Notes: generated by a model not told the origin, from the sequence alone. Counted from the first letter of the stretch, positions 1 to 9,295 are shown. The stretch is DNA of 64,000 nucleotides from Bacillus oleivorans (GCF_900207585.1 NZ_OAOP01000006.1:124001-188000); one strand, 5' to 3'. Numbers and translations are program-made.

Positions 1-712
1 CCGGATCAATAGTAAGTTCTTTCGCACGATCAATAATCGATTCGTCCCCAATCAAATTTAAAAATTGATTGAGCCTTTCTTTATCAATCGAGGAAAGAGA
101 GAGTGACTGAATATGCTCCCGGTATCCGACATAATTTTTTTCAAATAAGAATCGTTTTAACCCCTGAACTCTTTCTTCCGTTCCCAATACCTCAAGGAAA
201 AAGGAATCTACGAACTTAACATGACCGATTGCTAAAGTAAAAGTATCAAGACCCGCTTTTTGCAAAGTCGAAACAAGCAAAGCAATAACTTCTCCATCAG
301 CGCTAATAGTGGAGTCACCAATCAATTCAACCCCAGCCTGAGAAAATTCAGCGGGTCTGCCGCCTTCCCGCTGCTGGGAACGAAAAACATTTGCCTGATA
401 GCTTAACCGTAAAGGGGTAGAGTCGTGCGCAAGCTTTGAAGCTGCAACCCTTGCAATTGGAGCAGTCATATCCGGACGAAGAACAAGGGTATGTCCCTGC
501 TGATCCAATAATTTAAAAAGCTTTTGATCATCAATCGCAGACGTTCTCCCTGTCGTCTCATAATACTCAAGCGTCGGAGTCTCAATCATCTGATACCCCC
601 AGCTTTTCAGCTCGGCCTCTATTTGACGTATAACTTTTCGTTTTGTTCTATATAATTCTGGAAGCGTATCCCGCATCCCAAGCGGCTTTTCAAACATAAA
701 TGTCTTTGTCAT
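1..712 (-). CDS. hisZ: ATP phosphoribosyltransferase regulatory subunit HisZ (3' end outside window)
   Basis: The first 237 codons are visible from the ATG at 712; the C-terminus lies beyond base 1. HisZ is a catalytically inactive paralogue of histidyl-tRNA synthetase that forms the active complex with short-form HisG for the first step of histidine biosynthesis. The protein begins MTKTFMFEKPLGMRDTLPE and has the class II synthetase-like stretch VLRPDMTAPIARVAA, followed by LSYQANVFRSQ and EFSQAGVELIG. In B. subtilis hisZ heads the his operon and follows yvoF, the same order as here. A well-spaced promoter lies at 799-827, and a terminator at 1003-1038 separates it from yvoF, so it probably starts its own transcript. 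A true HisRS is less likely because the order and N-terminus fit HisZ. Confidence 0.9.
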   Translation of the reverse strand, partial: MTKTFMFEKPLGMRDTLPELYRTKRKVIRQIEAELKSWGYQMIETPTLEYYETTGRTSAIDDQKLFKLLDQQGHTLVLRPDMTAPIARVAASKLAHDSTPLRLSYQANVFRSQQREGGRPAEFSQAGVELIGDSTISADGEVIALLVSTLQKAGLDTFTLAIGHVKFVDSFFLEVLGTEERVQGLKRFLFEKNYVGYREHIQSLSLSSIDKERLNQFLNLIGDESIIDRAKELTIDP

Positions 713-798
713 AAAATCCAATCACCTATTCGTATCGACCAAAGAAATTTTCAAAATCCTTTAGTTCGCTAATATGGTAGTAAATTAAAGTTATATGT

Positions 799-827
799 AG
801 TGTACTCCTTCCTTCTAGTTTCGTCAA
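799..827 (-). promoter_or_regulatory. Probable sigma-A promoter of hisZ
   Basis: On the minus strand TTGACG (822-827) is followed after 17 bases by TACACT (799-804). This is a good match to the sigma-A consensus, 87 bases upstream of the hisZ start. I saw no T-box or other riboswitch in the short leader. Confidence 0.6.
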
Positions 828-872
828 TGGAAAGGTGAGTTATAATTTGAGATTTATTTGGAAGGCAGTGGT

Positions 873-990
873 TGGAGTCGTGCACGTTTATGGCGGTTTC
901 GTGCATTTCTCTCCCGATTTCGTGCATTCCTAACATATGTTCGTTCATTTCACAGCCATTCTCGTGCAAATCACTACTACCAACCGGCCA
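873..990. repeat. Intergenic array with 21-bp period (CGTGCA family)
   Basis: The hexamer CGTGCA, once as CGTTCA, starts at 879, 900, 921, 942 and 963, an exact 21-bp spacing. The sequence between copies is only loosely conserved. Because 21 is a multiple of three, the minus strand reads as an open heptapeptide repeat of the type GMHEIGR / EMHETAI, but it has no ribosome binding site. I treat it as non-coding repeat DNA between hisZ and yvoF. Confidence 0.75.
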
Positions 991-1002
991 TTCATTCATA
1001 AA

Positions 1003-1038
1003 AAAAACAAGAACGGCTCATTCGAACCGTTCTTGTTT
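1003..1038 (-). terminator. Rho-independent terminator of the hprK-yvoF operon
   Basis: An inverted repeat AAGAACGG / CCGTTCTT with a short loop is followed by T residues on the minus strand. It lies directly after the yvoF stop and ends the hprK-lgt-yvoD-ppaX-yvoF transcript before hisZ. Confidence 0.8.
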
Positions 1039-1556
1039 TACTCGACGTCCTGCTTCTCCCGCAGTTCACGTTCTTCTTTTGTATAAATCACACGCATTGG
1101 ATTGCCGCCAACAAACGATCCAGCCGGGACATCTTTATGGACTAAGGTGCCAGCCGACACAATCGCACCGTCCCCGATTGCAACCCCAGGCAGAATGGTT
1201 GTGTTCGCCCCAATCATCACTTCGTCCCCGATAACAACGGGCCCAAGCCGATATTCTTTAATTAAATACTCGTGTGCCAGGATTGTTGTATTGTATCCAA
1301 TCACTGTATTCCGGCCGACCTTTATTTTTTCGGGGAACATCACATCAAGCATCACCATAAGGGCGAATGAGGTTTTCTCGCCAATGTCCATCCGTAAAAA
1401 AACGCGGTATAGCCAATTTTTCAGGGAGAGGAACGGAGTGTATCGTGCAATCTGAATCACTATAAAATTTTTGACAACTTTCCAAAAGGGAACCGTTTTA
1501 TAGACATGCCATAAGGAATTGGCCCCTTCGACAGGGAAGCGTTCGGTTTTTCTCAT
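1038..1556 (-). CDS. yvoF: Hexapeptide-repeat acyltransferase YvoF
   Basis: The 172-residue protein is a left-handed beta-helix (LbetaH) acyltransferase of the maltose/galactoside O-acetyltransferase type. Hexapeptide repeats run from about residue 75 to 150, including VGRNTVIGYNTTI, VVIGDEVMIGANTTILPGV and AIGDGAIVSAGTLV. The end VGGNPMRVIY is typical of the family. The acceptor is unknown. The start codon overlaps the ppaX stop, so the two are translationally coupled. The position between ppaX and hisZ matches B. subtilis yvoF. A role in cell-surface or metabolite acetylation is inference only. Confidence 0.85.
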   Translation of the reverse strand: MRKTERFPVEGANSLWHVYKTVPFWKVVKNFIVIQIARYTPFLSLKNWLYRVFLRMDIGEKTSFALMVMLDVMFPEKIKVGRNTVIGYNTTILAHEYLIKEYRLGPVVIGDEVMIGANTTILPGVAIGDGAIVSAGTLVHKDVPAGSFVGGNPMRVIYTKEERELREKQDVE

Positions 1557-2206
1557 TATTTTTCCACACCTAGAATGGTTAATAGGTCTTTCATATTTTG
1601 GAGCATATAGTCTGGGTTAAATTGTGCTAAATATTCCTCACCTTTAATGGACCAGGCCACTCCCGCTGTCTTCGTTCCAGCGTTTTTTCCGCCTAAGATG
1701 TCATGGTGATTATCGCCGACCATGATGGTGTTCTCAGGTTTCGAATCCAGTAATGCCATTGCTTTTTCAATTGGCTCTGGATCTGGCTTTGCCTTCTCTA
1801 CATCATCTAAAGCAACGATGATTGGGAAAAATGGCTCCATCTTCGTTAATTTTAAACCCTTTAATACGGTTTCTCGAATTTTTGTTGTCACAATTCCGAT
1901 TTTGTACCCATGACGAATTAAAGCATCCACTGTTTCATACACACCTTCAAACTCTTTAACCAACCGATCGTGTTCGCGGTGGTTAAATTCACGGTATGTT
2001 TTAATCATTTCATCGACTTTGGCCGGATTTAAATTTTCGAACGTATCCTGCAACGTTGGCCCCATAAAAGGAAGGACGTGCTCGCGCTCGTATTGACCAG
2101 GAAAATAATTCTCCATCGTATGAAGAAACGATTGAATGATTAATTCATTAGTGTCAATTAAAGTTCCATCAAGATCAAATAATACTGTATCAATTTGTGT
2201 GCCCAT
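1556..2206 (-). CDS. ppaX: Pyrophosphatase PpaX (HAD superfamily)
   Basis: PpaX hydrolyses the pyrophosphate formed when HprK/P dephosphorylates P-Ser-HPr. The 216-residue protein carries HAD motif I ([11 protein letters not shown], nucleophile D11), motif II (IVTTK), a motif III lysine (EKAKPDPEP) and motif IV ([11 protein letters not shown]). A longer open frame begins at 2257. I chose the ATG at 2206 because AAAGGAA precedes it and because it gives the family length. It overlaps the end of yvoD by 17 bases. The linkage to hprK two genes upstream supports the HPr-related role. Confidence 0.92.
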   Translation of the reverse strand: MGTQIDTVLFDLDGTLIDTNELIIQSFLHTMENYFPGQYEREHVLPFMGPTLQDTFENLNPAKVDEMIKTYREFNHREHDRLVKEFEGVYETVDALIRHGYKIGIVTTKIRETVLKGLKLTKMEPFFPIIVALDDVEKAKPDPEPIEKAMALLDSKPENTIMVGDNHHDILGGKNAGTKTAGVAWSIKGEEYLAQFNPDYMLQNMKDLLTILGVEK

Positions 2207-3146
2207 ACGAAGGTTCCTTTCTTTTATTCCAGTCCTTCCGTTTCCAAATAGCAGCAACCACCATCGTTAAGACGATAGCTGTACATAGTCTAATAATAAA
2301 TAACGGCAGAACAGGTATACCTAAAGGTACAAAAATCAGTGTATCTTCCACAACGGCGTGACAGGCAACGAGAAAGATAAACACTAAGGTTGCATCCTTT
2401 TTGCTGACGCCATCTTCTTTGACAGCCTGAATCATGATTCCTGCCCCGTATGCTAATCCGATTGTTAGACCTGCCACTAAGGTCATCGATGTGTTTTCCT
2501 GCATGCCAAGGCCTCTTGTAATTGGGGCCATCTTTTTAGAAAAAACCTCAAGCCATTTTAAATCTTTTAAGATCTGCATAACAATCATAAGCGGAATCAC
2601 GATCATAGCCAACTGTAAAATTCCTAATGCCGCTTTTTCGAATCCTGCGAAGATAATCGCTCCCCATGTGTCAGGAGCACTGCTAGTTTCAGTAGGAACA
2701 AGACCATAGCGGGCAATCTCACCACCGCCGTTCCAAAGCAAATTAACAACAATTGCACCAAGTGCCGCCAATCCAAGCCGGACAAGAAGGACAACCCAAA
2801 GCTTGACTCCGACTTTCAAGGCTACGCCAGTCTCAACAAATAAATTGTGTGAAAAAGAAAGCATAATCGCTAAAATAAAGACTTCTTTTACGGTTAATTC
2901 AATCGAAAGGATTGCCCCGATCGCAGCGTACAAATTCAGTACATTTCCAAGTACTAATGGAATCGCTGCTTCCCCGCTCAGACCAAAAATGCCCATAATC
3001 GGGGAGATCAGGTCAATCACCCACGGTAAAACCGGTGTATACTGTAAAATCGAAACAAGTAATGTAATCGGAAAAATAACTTTCCCTAAAGTCCATGCTG
3101 TCTTTAAGCCCACCATGAGCCCTTTTTTACAGGACGATATAAGCAT
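2190..3146 (-). CDS. yvoD: Nucleoside-recognition (Gate) domain membrane protein YvoD
   Basis: This polytopic membrane protein of 318 residues has two hydrophobic halves resembling the nucleoside-recognition/Gate domain, the same fold as spore maturation proteins SpmA and SpmB. The glycine-rich helix [15 protein letters not shown] lies in the second half. Its transported or sensed ligand is not known. The first in-frame ATG (3155) sits only one base after GGAGG, so the next ATG at 3146, ten bases downstream, is the better start. It sits 25 bases after lgt inside the hprK operon, as in B. subtilis. Confidence 0.8.
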   Translation of the reverse strand: MLISSCKKGLMVGLKTAWTLGKVIFPITLLVSILQYTPVLPWVIDLISPIMGIFGLSGEAAIPLVLGNVLNLYAAIGAILSIELTVKEVFILAIMLSFSHNLFVETGVALKVGVKLWVVLLVRLGLAALGAIVVNLLWNGGGEIARYGLVPTETSSAPDTWGAIIFAGFEKAALGILQLAMIVIPLMIVMQILKDLKWLEVFSKKMAPITRGLGMQENTSMTLVAGLTIGLAYGAGIMIQAVKEDGVSKKDATLVFIFLVACHAVVEDTLIFVPLGIPVLPLFIIRLCTAIVLTMVVAAIWKRKDWNKRKEPSYGHTN

Positions 3147-3171
3147 TGCCAACATTCCTCCAAGATTTTCA

Positions 3172-3984
3172 CTAGCTGTCTAAATATCGTTCACGTGCAT
3201 ACCCTTTCATTCTTCTAAATACCATAATTGCAATGCTCACCACAATTAACACAAGTGACATTACTTGCGCAATCCGCAAAAATTCAGTGAGCATCAGGCT
3301 ATCCGTCCGCATTCCTTCGACAAAGAAGCGGCCAATAGAATACCAGATCAGATAGGATAAAAAGATTTCTCCTCGGCGCAGGTTAACTCTTCGCAAGCCA
3401 AGCAGTACGAAAATACCGACAAAATTCCAAAGTGATTCATACAGAAAAGTCGGATGGTGATACGCACCTTGAATATACATTTGATTTATGATCCAGTCCG
3501 GTAAAAATAAACTTTCTAAAAACTCGCGGCTCACTTCTCCGCCATATGCTTCCTGGTTCATAAAATTCCCCCAGCGGCCAATTGCTTGACCAACCAGTAA
3601 ACTAGGAGCCACAATATCAGCCAGCTTCCAGAACGAGATTCCTTTTATTCTGCAAAAAATAACGGCAGTGGCAACGGCACCGATAAGTGCCCCATGAATC
3701 GCAATTCCACCTTCCCAGATTTTTACGATATCCCCTGGATTTTGTGAATAATAATCCCACTGAAAAATAACGTAGTAGATTCTTGCACATACAATACTAA
3801 TTGGAACAGCCCAAAGCAGTAAATCTGCAATAACTTCGCTATCAAGTCCCCGTTTCTTCCCCTCTCGAACTGCCATAAAAAAGGCGATGGCAATCCCTAG
3901 ACCAATTAAAATTCCATACCATCTTACATCTAGAGTTCCAATCGAGAACGCTATTGGGTCAATTGGTGTAATTGTACTCTCCAC
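3172..3984 (-). CDS. lgt: Prolipoprotein diacylglyceryl transferase Lgt
   Basis: Lgt moves diacylglycerol from phosphatidylglycerol onto the lipobox cysteine of prolipoproteins at the cytoplasmic membrane. The 270-residue protein has about seven membrane segments. It carries the signature [14 protein letters not shown] (residues 135-148) and EGGIAIHG (91-98) with the essential histidine at 97. It lies 17 bases downstream of hprK in the conserved operon. At least three lipoproteins in this window (the sugar-binding protein, the DUF3221 protein and the GH18 protein) would be its substrates. Confidence 0.96.
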   Translation of the reverse strand: MESTITPIDPIAFSIGTLDVRWYGILIGLGIAIAFFMAVREGKKRGLDSEVIADLLLWAVPISIVCARIYYVIFQWDYYSQNPGDIVKIWEGGIAIHGALIGAVATAVIFCRIKGISFWKLADIVAPSLLVGQAIGRWGNFMNQEAYGGEVSREFLESLFLPDWIINQMYIQGAYHHPTFLYESLWNFVGIFVLLGLRRVNLRRGEIFLSYLIWYSIGRFFVEGMRTDSLMLTEFLRIAQVMSLVLIVVSIAIMVFRRMKGYARERYLDS

Positions 3985-4001
3985 TTAACTTCATTCCTCT
4001 C

Positions 4002-4937
4002 CTATGAATGATCGTGATCACTATCCTCAATGACATCAGATAAGCGATTTGTAAATTGTTCTGCCGCATTTAGCCCCATTCGTTTTAATCTGAAGTTCAT
4101 CGCTGCAACTTCAATAATAACGGCTAAATTTCGCCCTGGACGAACCGGAATTGTTAATCTTGGCAATTCGGTATCGATGATTTTTATTTTTTCTTCATCA
4201 AGTCCGAGACGGTCGTATTGCTTATTTGGATCCCAAAGCTCAAGATTCATAACAATCGTAATCCGTTTATAAGAACGTACCGCCCCAGCTCCAAACAAAG
4301 TCATCACATTAATAATGCCTAATCCCCGGATTTCCAGCAGGTGTTCAATCAGCTCTGGTGCACTTCCAACAAGCGTATTTTCATCTTCTTGTTTTATTTC
4401 AACACAGTCATCTGCAACGAGACGATGTCCCCGTTTAATAAGTTCTAGAGCCGTTTCACTTTTACCAACACCGCTTTTGCCTGTAATTAACACTCCTACT
4501 CCGTAAACATCTACCAATACACCATGCATAGCAGTGGATGGTGCAAGCATACTTTCTAAATAGTTGGTTAATCGGCTGGACAAACGAGTTGTCTTTAAAT
4601 TCGATTTCATAACAGGCACAGATTCCCGGTTCGAAGCTTCAATTAGCTCCTCAGGAATCTCTAGCTCTCTCGAAACTATAATCGCTGGAGTAATGTCTGT
4701 ACAAAGCCGGTCCATTCTCTCCCTTTTTTCAGATGTTGAGAGCTGACTAAAAAACGTTAATTCTGTTTTACCTAAGAGCTGAACGCGCTCTGCCGGATAA
4801 TATTCAAAAAAACCTGCCATCTCCAAGCCAGGACGGCTTAGGTCACTTGTCATTATCGGGCGATTAATTCCTTCCTCACCACTGACGAGTTCAAGATCAA
4901 ATTTTTCTATTAAATCTTTTGTCCGAACTTTTGCCAT
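4002..4937 (-). CDS. hprK: HPr kinase/phosphorylase HprK
   Basis: The bifunctional enzyme phosphorylates HPr and Crh on Ser46 and also phosphorolyses P-Ser-HPr, which sets CcpA-dependent carbon catabolite repression. The 311-residue protein has the P-loop GKSGVGKS (153-160), the catalytic H138 and acidic pair D176-D177. The HprK signature [10 protein letters not shown] (201-210) is also present. A strong GGAGGAGG site precedes the ATG. It is the first gene of the hprK-lgt-yvoD-ppaX-yvoF operon. Confidence 0.97.
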   Translation of the reverse strand: MAKVRTKDLIEKFDLELVSGEEGINRPIMTSDLSRPGLEMAGFFEYYPAERVQLLGKTELTFFSQLSTSEKRERMDRLCTDITPAIIVSRELEIPEELIEASNRESVPVMKSNLKTTRLSSRLTNYLESMLAPSTAMHGVLVDVYGVGVLITGKSGVGKSETALELIKRGHRLVADDCVEIKQEDENTLVGSAPELIEHLLEIRGLGIINVMTLFGAGAVRSYKRITIVMNLELWDPNKQYDRLGLDEEKIKIIDTELPRLTIPVRPGRNLAVIIEVAAMNFRLKRMGLNAAEQFTNRLSDVIEDSDHDHS

Positions 4938-5278
4938 GTAAAATCCTCCTCCTTCTATATAATGGAGAACATTATAGTTATATCAAAAAATCGCCGCGCT
5001 TCATAACTTTTCATTTTATAGTAATGTAAAGGCGGGCATTGTCATTGATTTCATTGGAATACTAGTAATTAGCGGTCCAAAATGTTCTGCTTTATATTTT
5101 ATTTCATGAATCAAAATATATATATACACTCTACATTGTAAACCATCTTGTGTCACGAATGAAATGAACACTTTCTAAATAATCTGTTAAGAATATTTGT
5201 ATATACCAATCTTATTTTTTATAACCTTACTATTAATAAACGTTTATTTAACTTTATTTTAATGGGATTATAGGCTAA
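4938..5278. other. Intergenic region between divergent hprK and nagA
   Basis: This AT-rich stretch of about 340 bases between divergent genes must hold both promoters. I see no convincing -35/-10 pair, no open frame with a ribosome binding site, and no repeat. The only recognisable site is the operator-like sequence at its right end. Confidence 0.5.
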
Positions 5279-5294
5279 AGTGGTATAGACATTT
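5279..5294 (+). promoter_or_regulatory. NagR (YvoA/DasR)-type operator upstream of nagAB
   Basis: AGTGGTATAGACATTT matches most positions of the GntR-family dre consensus (AnTGGTCTAGACCAnT), especially in the left half. It lies 49 bases upstream of the nagA start, where NagR would block transcription until GlcNAc-6-P or GlcN-6-P accumulates. The match is by eye. Confidence 0.6.
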
Positions 5295-5342
5295 AAACCT
5301 TGCTTACCTATACTAAAAGAAAAAGCGTCAGGAGATGTTCAC

Positions 5343-6524
5343 ATGTTCGGAAGTAAGGAATGGCTACTGATTAACGGGGAAATATATACCGAGGAGAAAA
5401 TAATCGAAAATGGCTATATTCATATTGCAGAAGGAATCATCCAGGCAGTCGGACCTATGGAAACAGCACCCTCTCATATTGAAAATCAATTTGATGCTAA
5501 TGGCCAAAAAGTAGTGCCAGGTTTTATCGATGTTCACATTCATGGAGTAGGTGGCGCCGATACGATGGATGCTTCTAATGAAGCGTATGAAACGATGGCA
5601 AGAACATTGCCGCAGGAAGGAACTACAAGCTTCCTTGCGACAACCGCTACACAAAGCATCGAAGCGATCGAGAAAGCTCTTCAAGCCATTGCCCTTTACC
5701 GAAAGTCGGAAAATAAGCCCGGAAAAGCCGAAATGGCGGGTGTCCATTTAGAAGGGCCTTTCCTCCACCCTGATAAAGCTGGAGCGCAGCATCCGTCTTT
5801 TATTCAAGAGCCGAACATGGAGCTTTTTGAAAAATGGCGTGCCCTTTCTGATGACAGCATCCGGCTTGTTACATTAGCTCCCGAACGGCCAAATGGCTAT
5901 CAATTAGTAGAGTACTTAAAAAGTAATGGAATTATTGCCTCTATTGGTCATTCCAATGCTGCCTATGATGAAGTCAAACAAGCGATTGGCAAAGGATTAA
6001 GCCATGTCACTCATTTATATAATGCGATGAGACCGCTCCATCACAGAGATCCAGGTGTAGTCGGAGCCGCTCTTCTCCATCGTGAACTTACCGCTGAAAT
6101 CATTGCGGACGGGATTCATGTCCATCCTAAGATGATCGAGCACGCCATACAATCTAAAGGGACCGACCGAATCGTACTGATTACAGACTCGATGCGGGCC
6201 AAATGTTTAAAAAATGGGATTTACGATTTAGGCGGACAAGAGGTTAAGGTAGAAGGCAGAAAAGCAACATTGGCTGATGGAACCTTAGCCGGAAGCGTTC
6301 TAAAAATGAAAGACGCCGTCAAACTAATTGTTGAAGATACTTCCTTTACCTTAGTGGATTCGATTCAATTCACTTCTGTAAACCCTGCAAAAGAACTGGG
6401 CCTATACGAGCGAAAAGGAAGCCTGTCGTCTGGTAAAGATGCAGATATTGTAGTACTTAATCAGAAGCTTGACGTTGTATTGACCGTATGCCGCGGAGAA
6501 ATTTCGTATAACAAGGAGGGATAA
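5343..6524 (+). CDS. nagA: N-acetylglucosamine-6-phosphate deacetylase NagA
   Basis: NagA removes acetate from GlcNAc-6-P to give GlcN-6-P in amino-sugar and cell-wall turnover. The 393-residue amidohydrolase has DVHIHG (H65, H67), the metal-binding GVHLEGPF, GHSNA and THLYNAM, and the catalytic aspartate in LITDSM. The ATG follows AGGAG. It is two bases upstream of nagB, so the two form an operon. Unlike B. subtilis, no nagR follows nagB. Confidence 0.96.
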   Translation: MFGSKEWLLINGEIYTEEKIIENGYIHIAEGIIQAVGPMETAPSHIENQFDANGQKVVPGFIDVHIHGVGGADTMDASNEAYETMARTLPQEGTTSFLATTATQSIEAIEKALQAIALYRKSENKPGKAEMAGVHLEGPFLHPDKAGAQHPSFIQEPNMELFEKWRALSDDSIRLVTLAPERPNGYQLVEYLKSNGIIASIGHSNAAYDEVKQAIGKGLSHVTHLYNAMRPLHHRDPGVVGAALLHRELTAEIIADGIHVHPKMIEHAIQSKGTDRIVLITDSMRAKCLKNGIYDLGGQEVKVEGRKATLADGTLAGSVLKMKDAVKLIVEDTSFTLVDSIQFTSVNPAKELGLYERKGSLSSGKDADIVVLNQKLDVVLTVCRGEISYNKEG

Positions 6525-6526
6525 TC

Positions 6527-7288
6527 GTGAAAATCATTGCATGTAAAGACTATAAGGAAATGAGTCAAACAGCAGCCAAGGAAATCATCGCTCTTGTAAA
6601 AAAGGGAACACCTTTCACACTAGGTTTAGCAACAGGAAGTACCCCTGAAGGAGTATACCGTGAGCTGGTCGATGATTTTAATCAAGGTCAAACCTCATAT
6701 TCGCATGTGACAAGTGTGAATCTGGATGAATATGTTGGCCTCTCAAAATCAGATCTGAACAGTTATCACTATTACATGCAAGCGAAACTTTTTCAATATA
6801 TAGACCTTCCGAGTGATCAGCAGTTAATTCCTGATGGAACAGCACAGGATTTAGAAGCAGAATGTGAAAACTATGAACAAAACATCCTAAAGTCTGGAGG
6901 GGTTGACCTCCAAATTCTTGGAATTGGGCATAATGGTCATATTGGATTTAATGAACCAGGTACTTCTTTTACAAGCCGTACCCATGTGGTTGAATTAGCG
7001 GAAAAAACACGAAAAGCCAATGCCCGCTTCTTTCCGAGCATCGACCAAGTTCCAACAAAAGCTGTCACAATGGGAATAGCCACTATTATGGAGAGCAAGC
7101 GAATTTTATTGCTGGTGTCAGGAAAATCAAAGGCGGACACAATCGCACGTTTGCTTAATGGAACAGTTGAGGAATCATTCCCTGCTTCGATTTTAAACCT
7201 TCATGCAGATGTAACTGTGATCGCTGATGAAGAAGCCTTATCGACAATCAATGAAAACAAAATGAAAAAGTCCTATTCGATTGGTTAA
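6527..7288 (+). CDS. nagB: Glucosamine-6-phosphate deaminase NagB
   Basis: NagB converts GlcN-6-P to fructose-6-P and ammonia. The 253-residue protein has the sugar-phosphate loop LATGSTP, the catalytic region NLDEYVG (D67) and GIGHNGHIGFNEPG (132-145, H138). Translation starts at GTG 6527, eight bases after AAGGAGGG, immediately behind the nagA stop. A bidirectional terminator follows at once, so the operon is just nagAB. Confidence 0.96.
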   Translation: MKIIACKDYKEMSQTAAKEIIALVKKGTPFTLGLATGSTPEGVYRELVDDFNQGQTSYSHVTSVNLDEYVGLSKSDLNSYHYYMQAKLFQYIDLPSDQQLIPDGTAQDLEAECENYEQNILKSGGVDLQILGIGHNGHIGFNEPGTSFTSRTHVVELAEKTRKANARFFPSIDQVPTKAVTMGIATIMESKRILLLVSGKSKADTIARLLNGTVEESFPASILNLHADVTVIADEEALSTINENKMKKSYSIG

Positions 7289-7295
7289 TCGATCA

Positions 7296-7335
7296 AAAAA
7301 TGAGCCGGTAAAGAAGATTACCTGGCTCATTTTCT
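7296..7335. terminator. Bidirectional terminator between nagB and yvlD
   Basis: The stem ATGAGCCGGTAA / TTACCTGGCTCAT has A residues on its left and T residues on its right, so it can stop both nagAB and the convergent yvlB-yvlD transcript. Confidence 0.8.
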
Positions 7336-7694
7336 TATCTTTTCTGCAGCGGTTTGATGACTGCAGCATTAATAATTAAATTGGCAAGAGACATTAAAAT
7401 CGCTACAAAGATGGCAAAGCCAAAACTGCTGATTTCAAAAGCATCTCCCATTAAAGAATCCGTAATGACAAGGGTGATGGCATTAATTACAAAAAGGAAG
7501 AAACCTAATGTAATAAAAGTAACCGGAAGTGTCAGAATCACTAAAATTGGCCGAACGATAATATTTAAGATCGACAAAACAAAGCTGGCAATAATAGAGG
7601 ACGTAAAACTCTCCACAAATAGCCCTTCTGTAAAATATCCGGCTAATGCGATAAAAATAACAGCATTAATAATGATTCCAACAATCCACTTCAT
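7335..7694 (-). CDS. yvlD: Phage-holin-like membrane protein YvlD
   Basis: A 119-residue membrane protein with four hydrophobic segments, of the family-4 (Mycobacterial 4TMS) holin-like group. The conserved LSILNIIVRPILVILTLP lies near the middle. In B. subtilis yvlABCD is an envelope-stress operon of the LiaR type with a PspC protein (YvlC). Here yvlD follows yvlB by 61 bases and both yvlC and yvlA are missing. A membrane or envelope stress role is inference from B. subtilis. Confidence 0.85.
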   Translation of the reverse strand: MKWIVGIIINAVIFIALAGYFTEGLFVESFTSSIIASFVLSILNIIVRPILVILTLPVTFITLGFFLFVINAITLVITDSLMGDAFEISSFGFAIFVAILMSLANLIINAAVIKPLQKR

Positions 7695-7755
7695 CTATAA
7701 TGAACCCCTTTAATATACAAATTACAGATCCTTTTAAATTCTTTACCCTACTCTT

Positions 7756-8928
7756 CTACTTTTCAAGCGTAATTCCTTCTTTTTTCTTTCCGTCTACCGT
7801 AACAGAGCCGGTTTTGGTTTCTGCAAAAATGTAAGCCTTTGGCTCTCCGGATTTAGCCGTAAGGAAGGTGACCTGCTTTTGTAAAACTTCACTTTTTTCA
7901 GCTTGAATGTCAGCATCCAGGTTGACACTAACACTGCCGAGACTGGATTTCAGCTCACCCTGAGCTGCGATATCGTCTGGTAAAGTCAGATGAATGCTTC
8001 CTGTTCCGGCTTTTAGCCTTACAGTATTCACATCTGAGTTTTTTACATCACATGTCACACTGCCATTTAGGCACTGCATATCCACTTTATTAAATTCTCC
8101 TATTGCCGTCAACTTTCCATTAATCGACTCTGCCTCTAAAGCTTCGAGGAAGCAAGAATTTAGAGATACTGATCCGTTCGTTGACTCAGCGTCTAAATGC
8201 TTTCCGCGGATGCCGTCTACAACAATCCGGCCATTGACTGATTTTAATATCGTTTTATTGGCAAGAATTGATTCTGTCTTAATGGAACCATTCATTAGTT
8301 TTACCCAAATCGATTCATATTGCTGTTTTGGAATATAAGCAACCGTATCGACTTTTAATATTTTTGGCTGGGAAACAAAACGTAATTTTCCATCCTTAAC
8401 AGAAAAGACTGAGCTCTTTAGAAAGACATTTCTTGCCTCATCCTGATCATCCACCTTATATACTTTCGCTTGACATTCCAATCTTATGTCCTTTTCATCC
8501 CAAGGAATGATCTCTAGCGAACCATAAGGGATATCAATTTCAACCTCAGAAATTTGGGCATCAGTATGTTGAAAAATATGCGATATCTCAATTCCTTTTA
8601 TCCATTGCAAGTCAAAATCAATATCTTTTATTTTTTTAACGGCCTGGTCAACAAAGTCGAAAAATTTATTTTTCGTTTGCTGAAAAGATTGGCTGGAAGT
8701 ATATTGTTTCTTAGCATCCTTTGTAAATTCGTCTTCGTCGTAAAAAGAATCTTTTTTCTCTAAATCTGTAAATATTTTCGCAGTTGTATGGTGATGGGAT
8801 GCATGACTATGGCTTTTATTTTTTCCATTATATTCTTCTTCAAGCTTTTCAATCAGCATTATTGCTTCCTCAACCGTAATCGTCCCCTTTTCGACCATTT
8901 TTAGTATCCGTTTTCTTTCTTCTTTCAT
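7756..8928 (-). CDS. yvlB: DUF4097 putative adhesin/envelope protein YvlB
   Basis: The 390-residue protein starts MKEERKRILKMVEKGTITV, a short SHOCT-like helical domain used in the YvlB/LiaI family. From about residue 115 it continues into a repetitive beta-strand DUF4097 domain (motifs such as TESTNGSVSL, AESINGKL, CLNGSVTC). It has no signal peptide. An in-frame extension to 8973 exists, but the ATG at 8928 lies after GGGAGGG and matches the family start. Its function is unknown. Envelope stress is suggested by its B. subtilis operon. Confidence 0.82.
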   Translation of the reverse strand: MKEERKRILKMVEKGTITVEEAIMLIEKLEEEYNGKNKSHSHASHHHTTAKIFTDLEKKDSFYDEDEFTKDAKKQYTSSQSFQQTKNKFFDFVDQAVKKIKDIDFDLQWIKGIEISHIFQHTDAQISEVEIDIPYGSLEIIPWDEKDIRLECQAKVYKVDDQDEARNVFLKSSVFSVKDGKLRFVSQPKILKVDTVAYIPKQQYESIWVKLMNGSIKTESILANKTILKSVNGRIVVDGIRGKHLDAESTNGSVSLNSCFLEALEAESINGKLTAIGEFNKVDMQCLNGSVTCDVKNSDVNTVRLKAGTGSIHLTLPDDIAAQGELKSSLGSVSVNLDADIQAEKSEVLQKQVTFLTAKSGEPKAYIFAETKTGSVTVDGKKKEGITLEK

Positions 8929-9090
8929 TTGATTTCCCTCCCTGTCAGTGTGTAAAACTTTAAATCTCATCAATACTGTCTATCTAAAGTATAGCAATCC
9001 GCTTCATGTTAAAGAATCAGTCGCTAGCAGGAGTCTGCTTACGTATGTAGACGTACTTTAATTGTATTTGATAAAATAATGGGCTGGCTT
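8929..9090. other. Upstream region of yvlB, no gene seen
   Basis: This part of the yvlB-uvrA gap shows no supported reading frame. It must carry the yvlB promoter, but I could not identify a clear -35/-10 pair. Confidence 0.4.
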
Positions 9091-9162
9091 TGCAGAACTC
9101 GGAACTGGTTTACTGAACTGAGAACCGGATTACCTTAGTTTGGAACGGATAATCGCTCAGCC
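9091..9162. repeat. Short intergenic array with 20-21-bp period (GGAACTC family)
   Basis: The tetramer GAAC in a GGAACTGG / AGAACCGG / GGAACGG context recurs at about 9102, 9122 and 9143. Three degenerate units are recognisable. They resemble the longer array at 50200-50356. Confidence 0.55.
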
Positions 9163-9247
9163 ACCCAGGCAGCCAAGCTGTCTGAATTTACATCTACTCT
9201 CTATACATACGATTAAACTACAAAGAAGTTTCTCATACCCCCATATA

Positions 9248-9283
9248 AAAAAATAACTGCCCTAAAATTTAAGAGCAGTTATC
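9248..9283 (-). terminator. Terminator of uvrA
   Basis: The inverted repeat ATAACTGC / GCAGTTAT is followed on the minus strand by a run of T residues, 13 bases after the uvrA stop. Confidence 0.8.
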
Positions 9284-9295
9284 TTTATCTTCCTT

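Noticed and set aside
931-948. LexA-like sequence AACATATGTTCG in the CGTGCA array
   Set aside because: Only the right half fits and it is explained by the degenerate array unit; neither flanking gene is an SOS gene.
872-1234. Open frame of 120 codons on the plus strand across the CGTGCA array and yvoF end
   Set aside because: It lies opposite yvoF and the repeat array, has no ribosome binding site, and its content is explained by the 21-bp periodicity and the antisense of a real gene.
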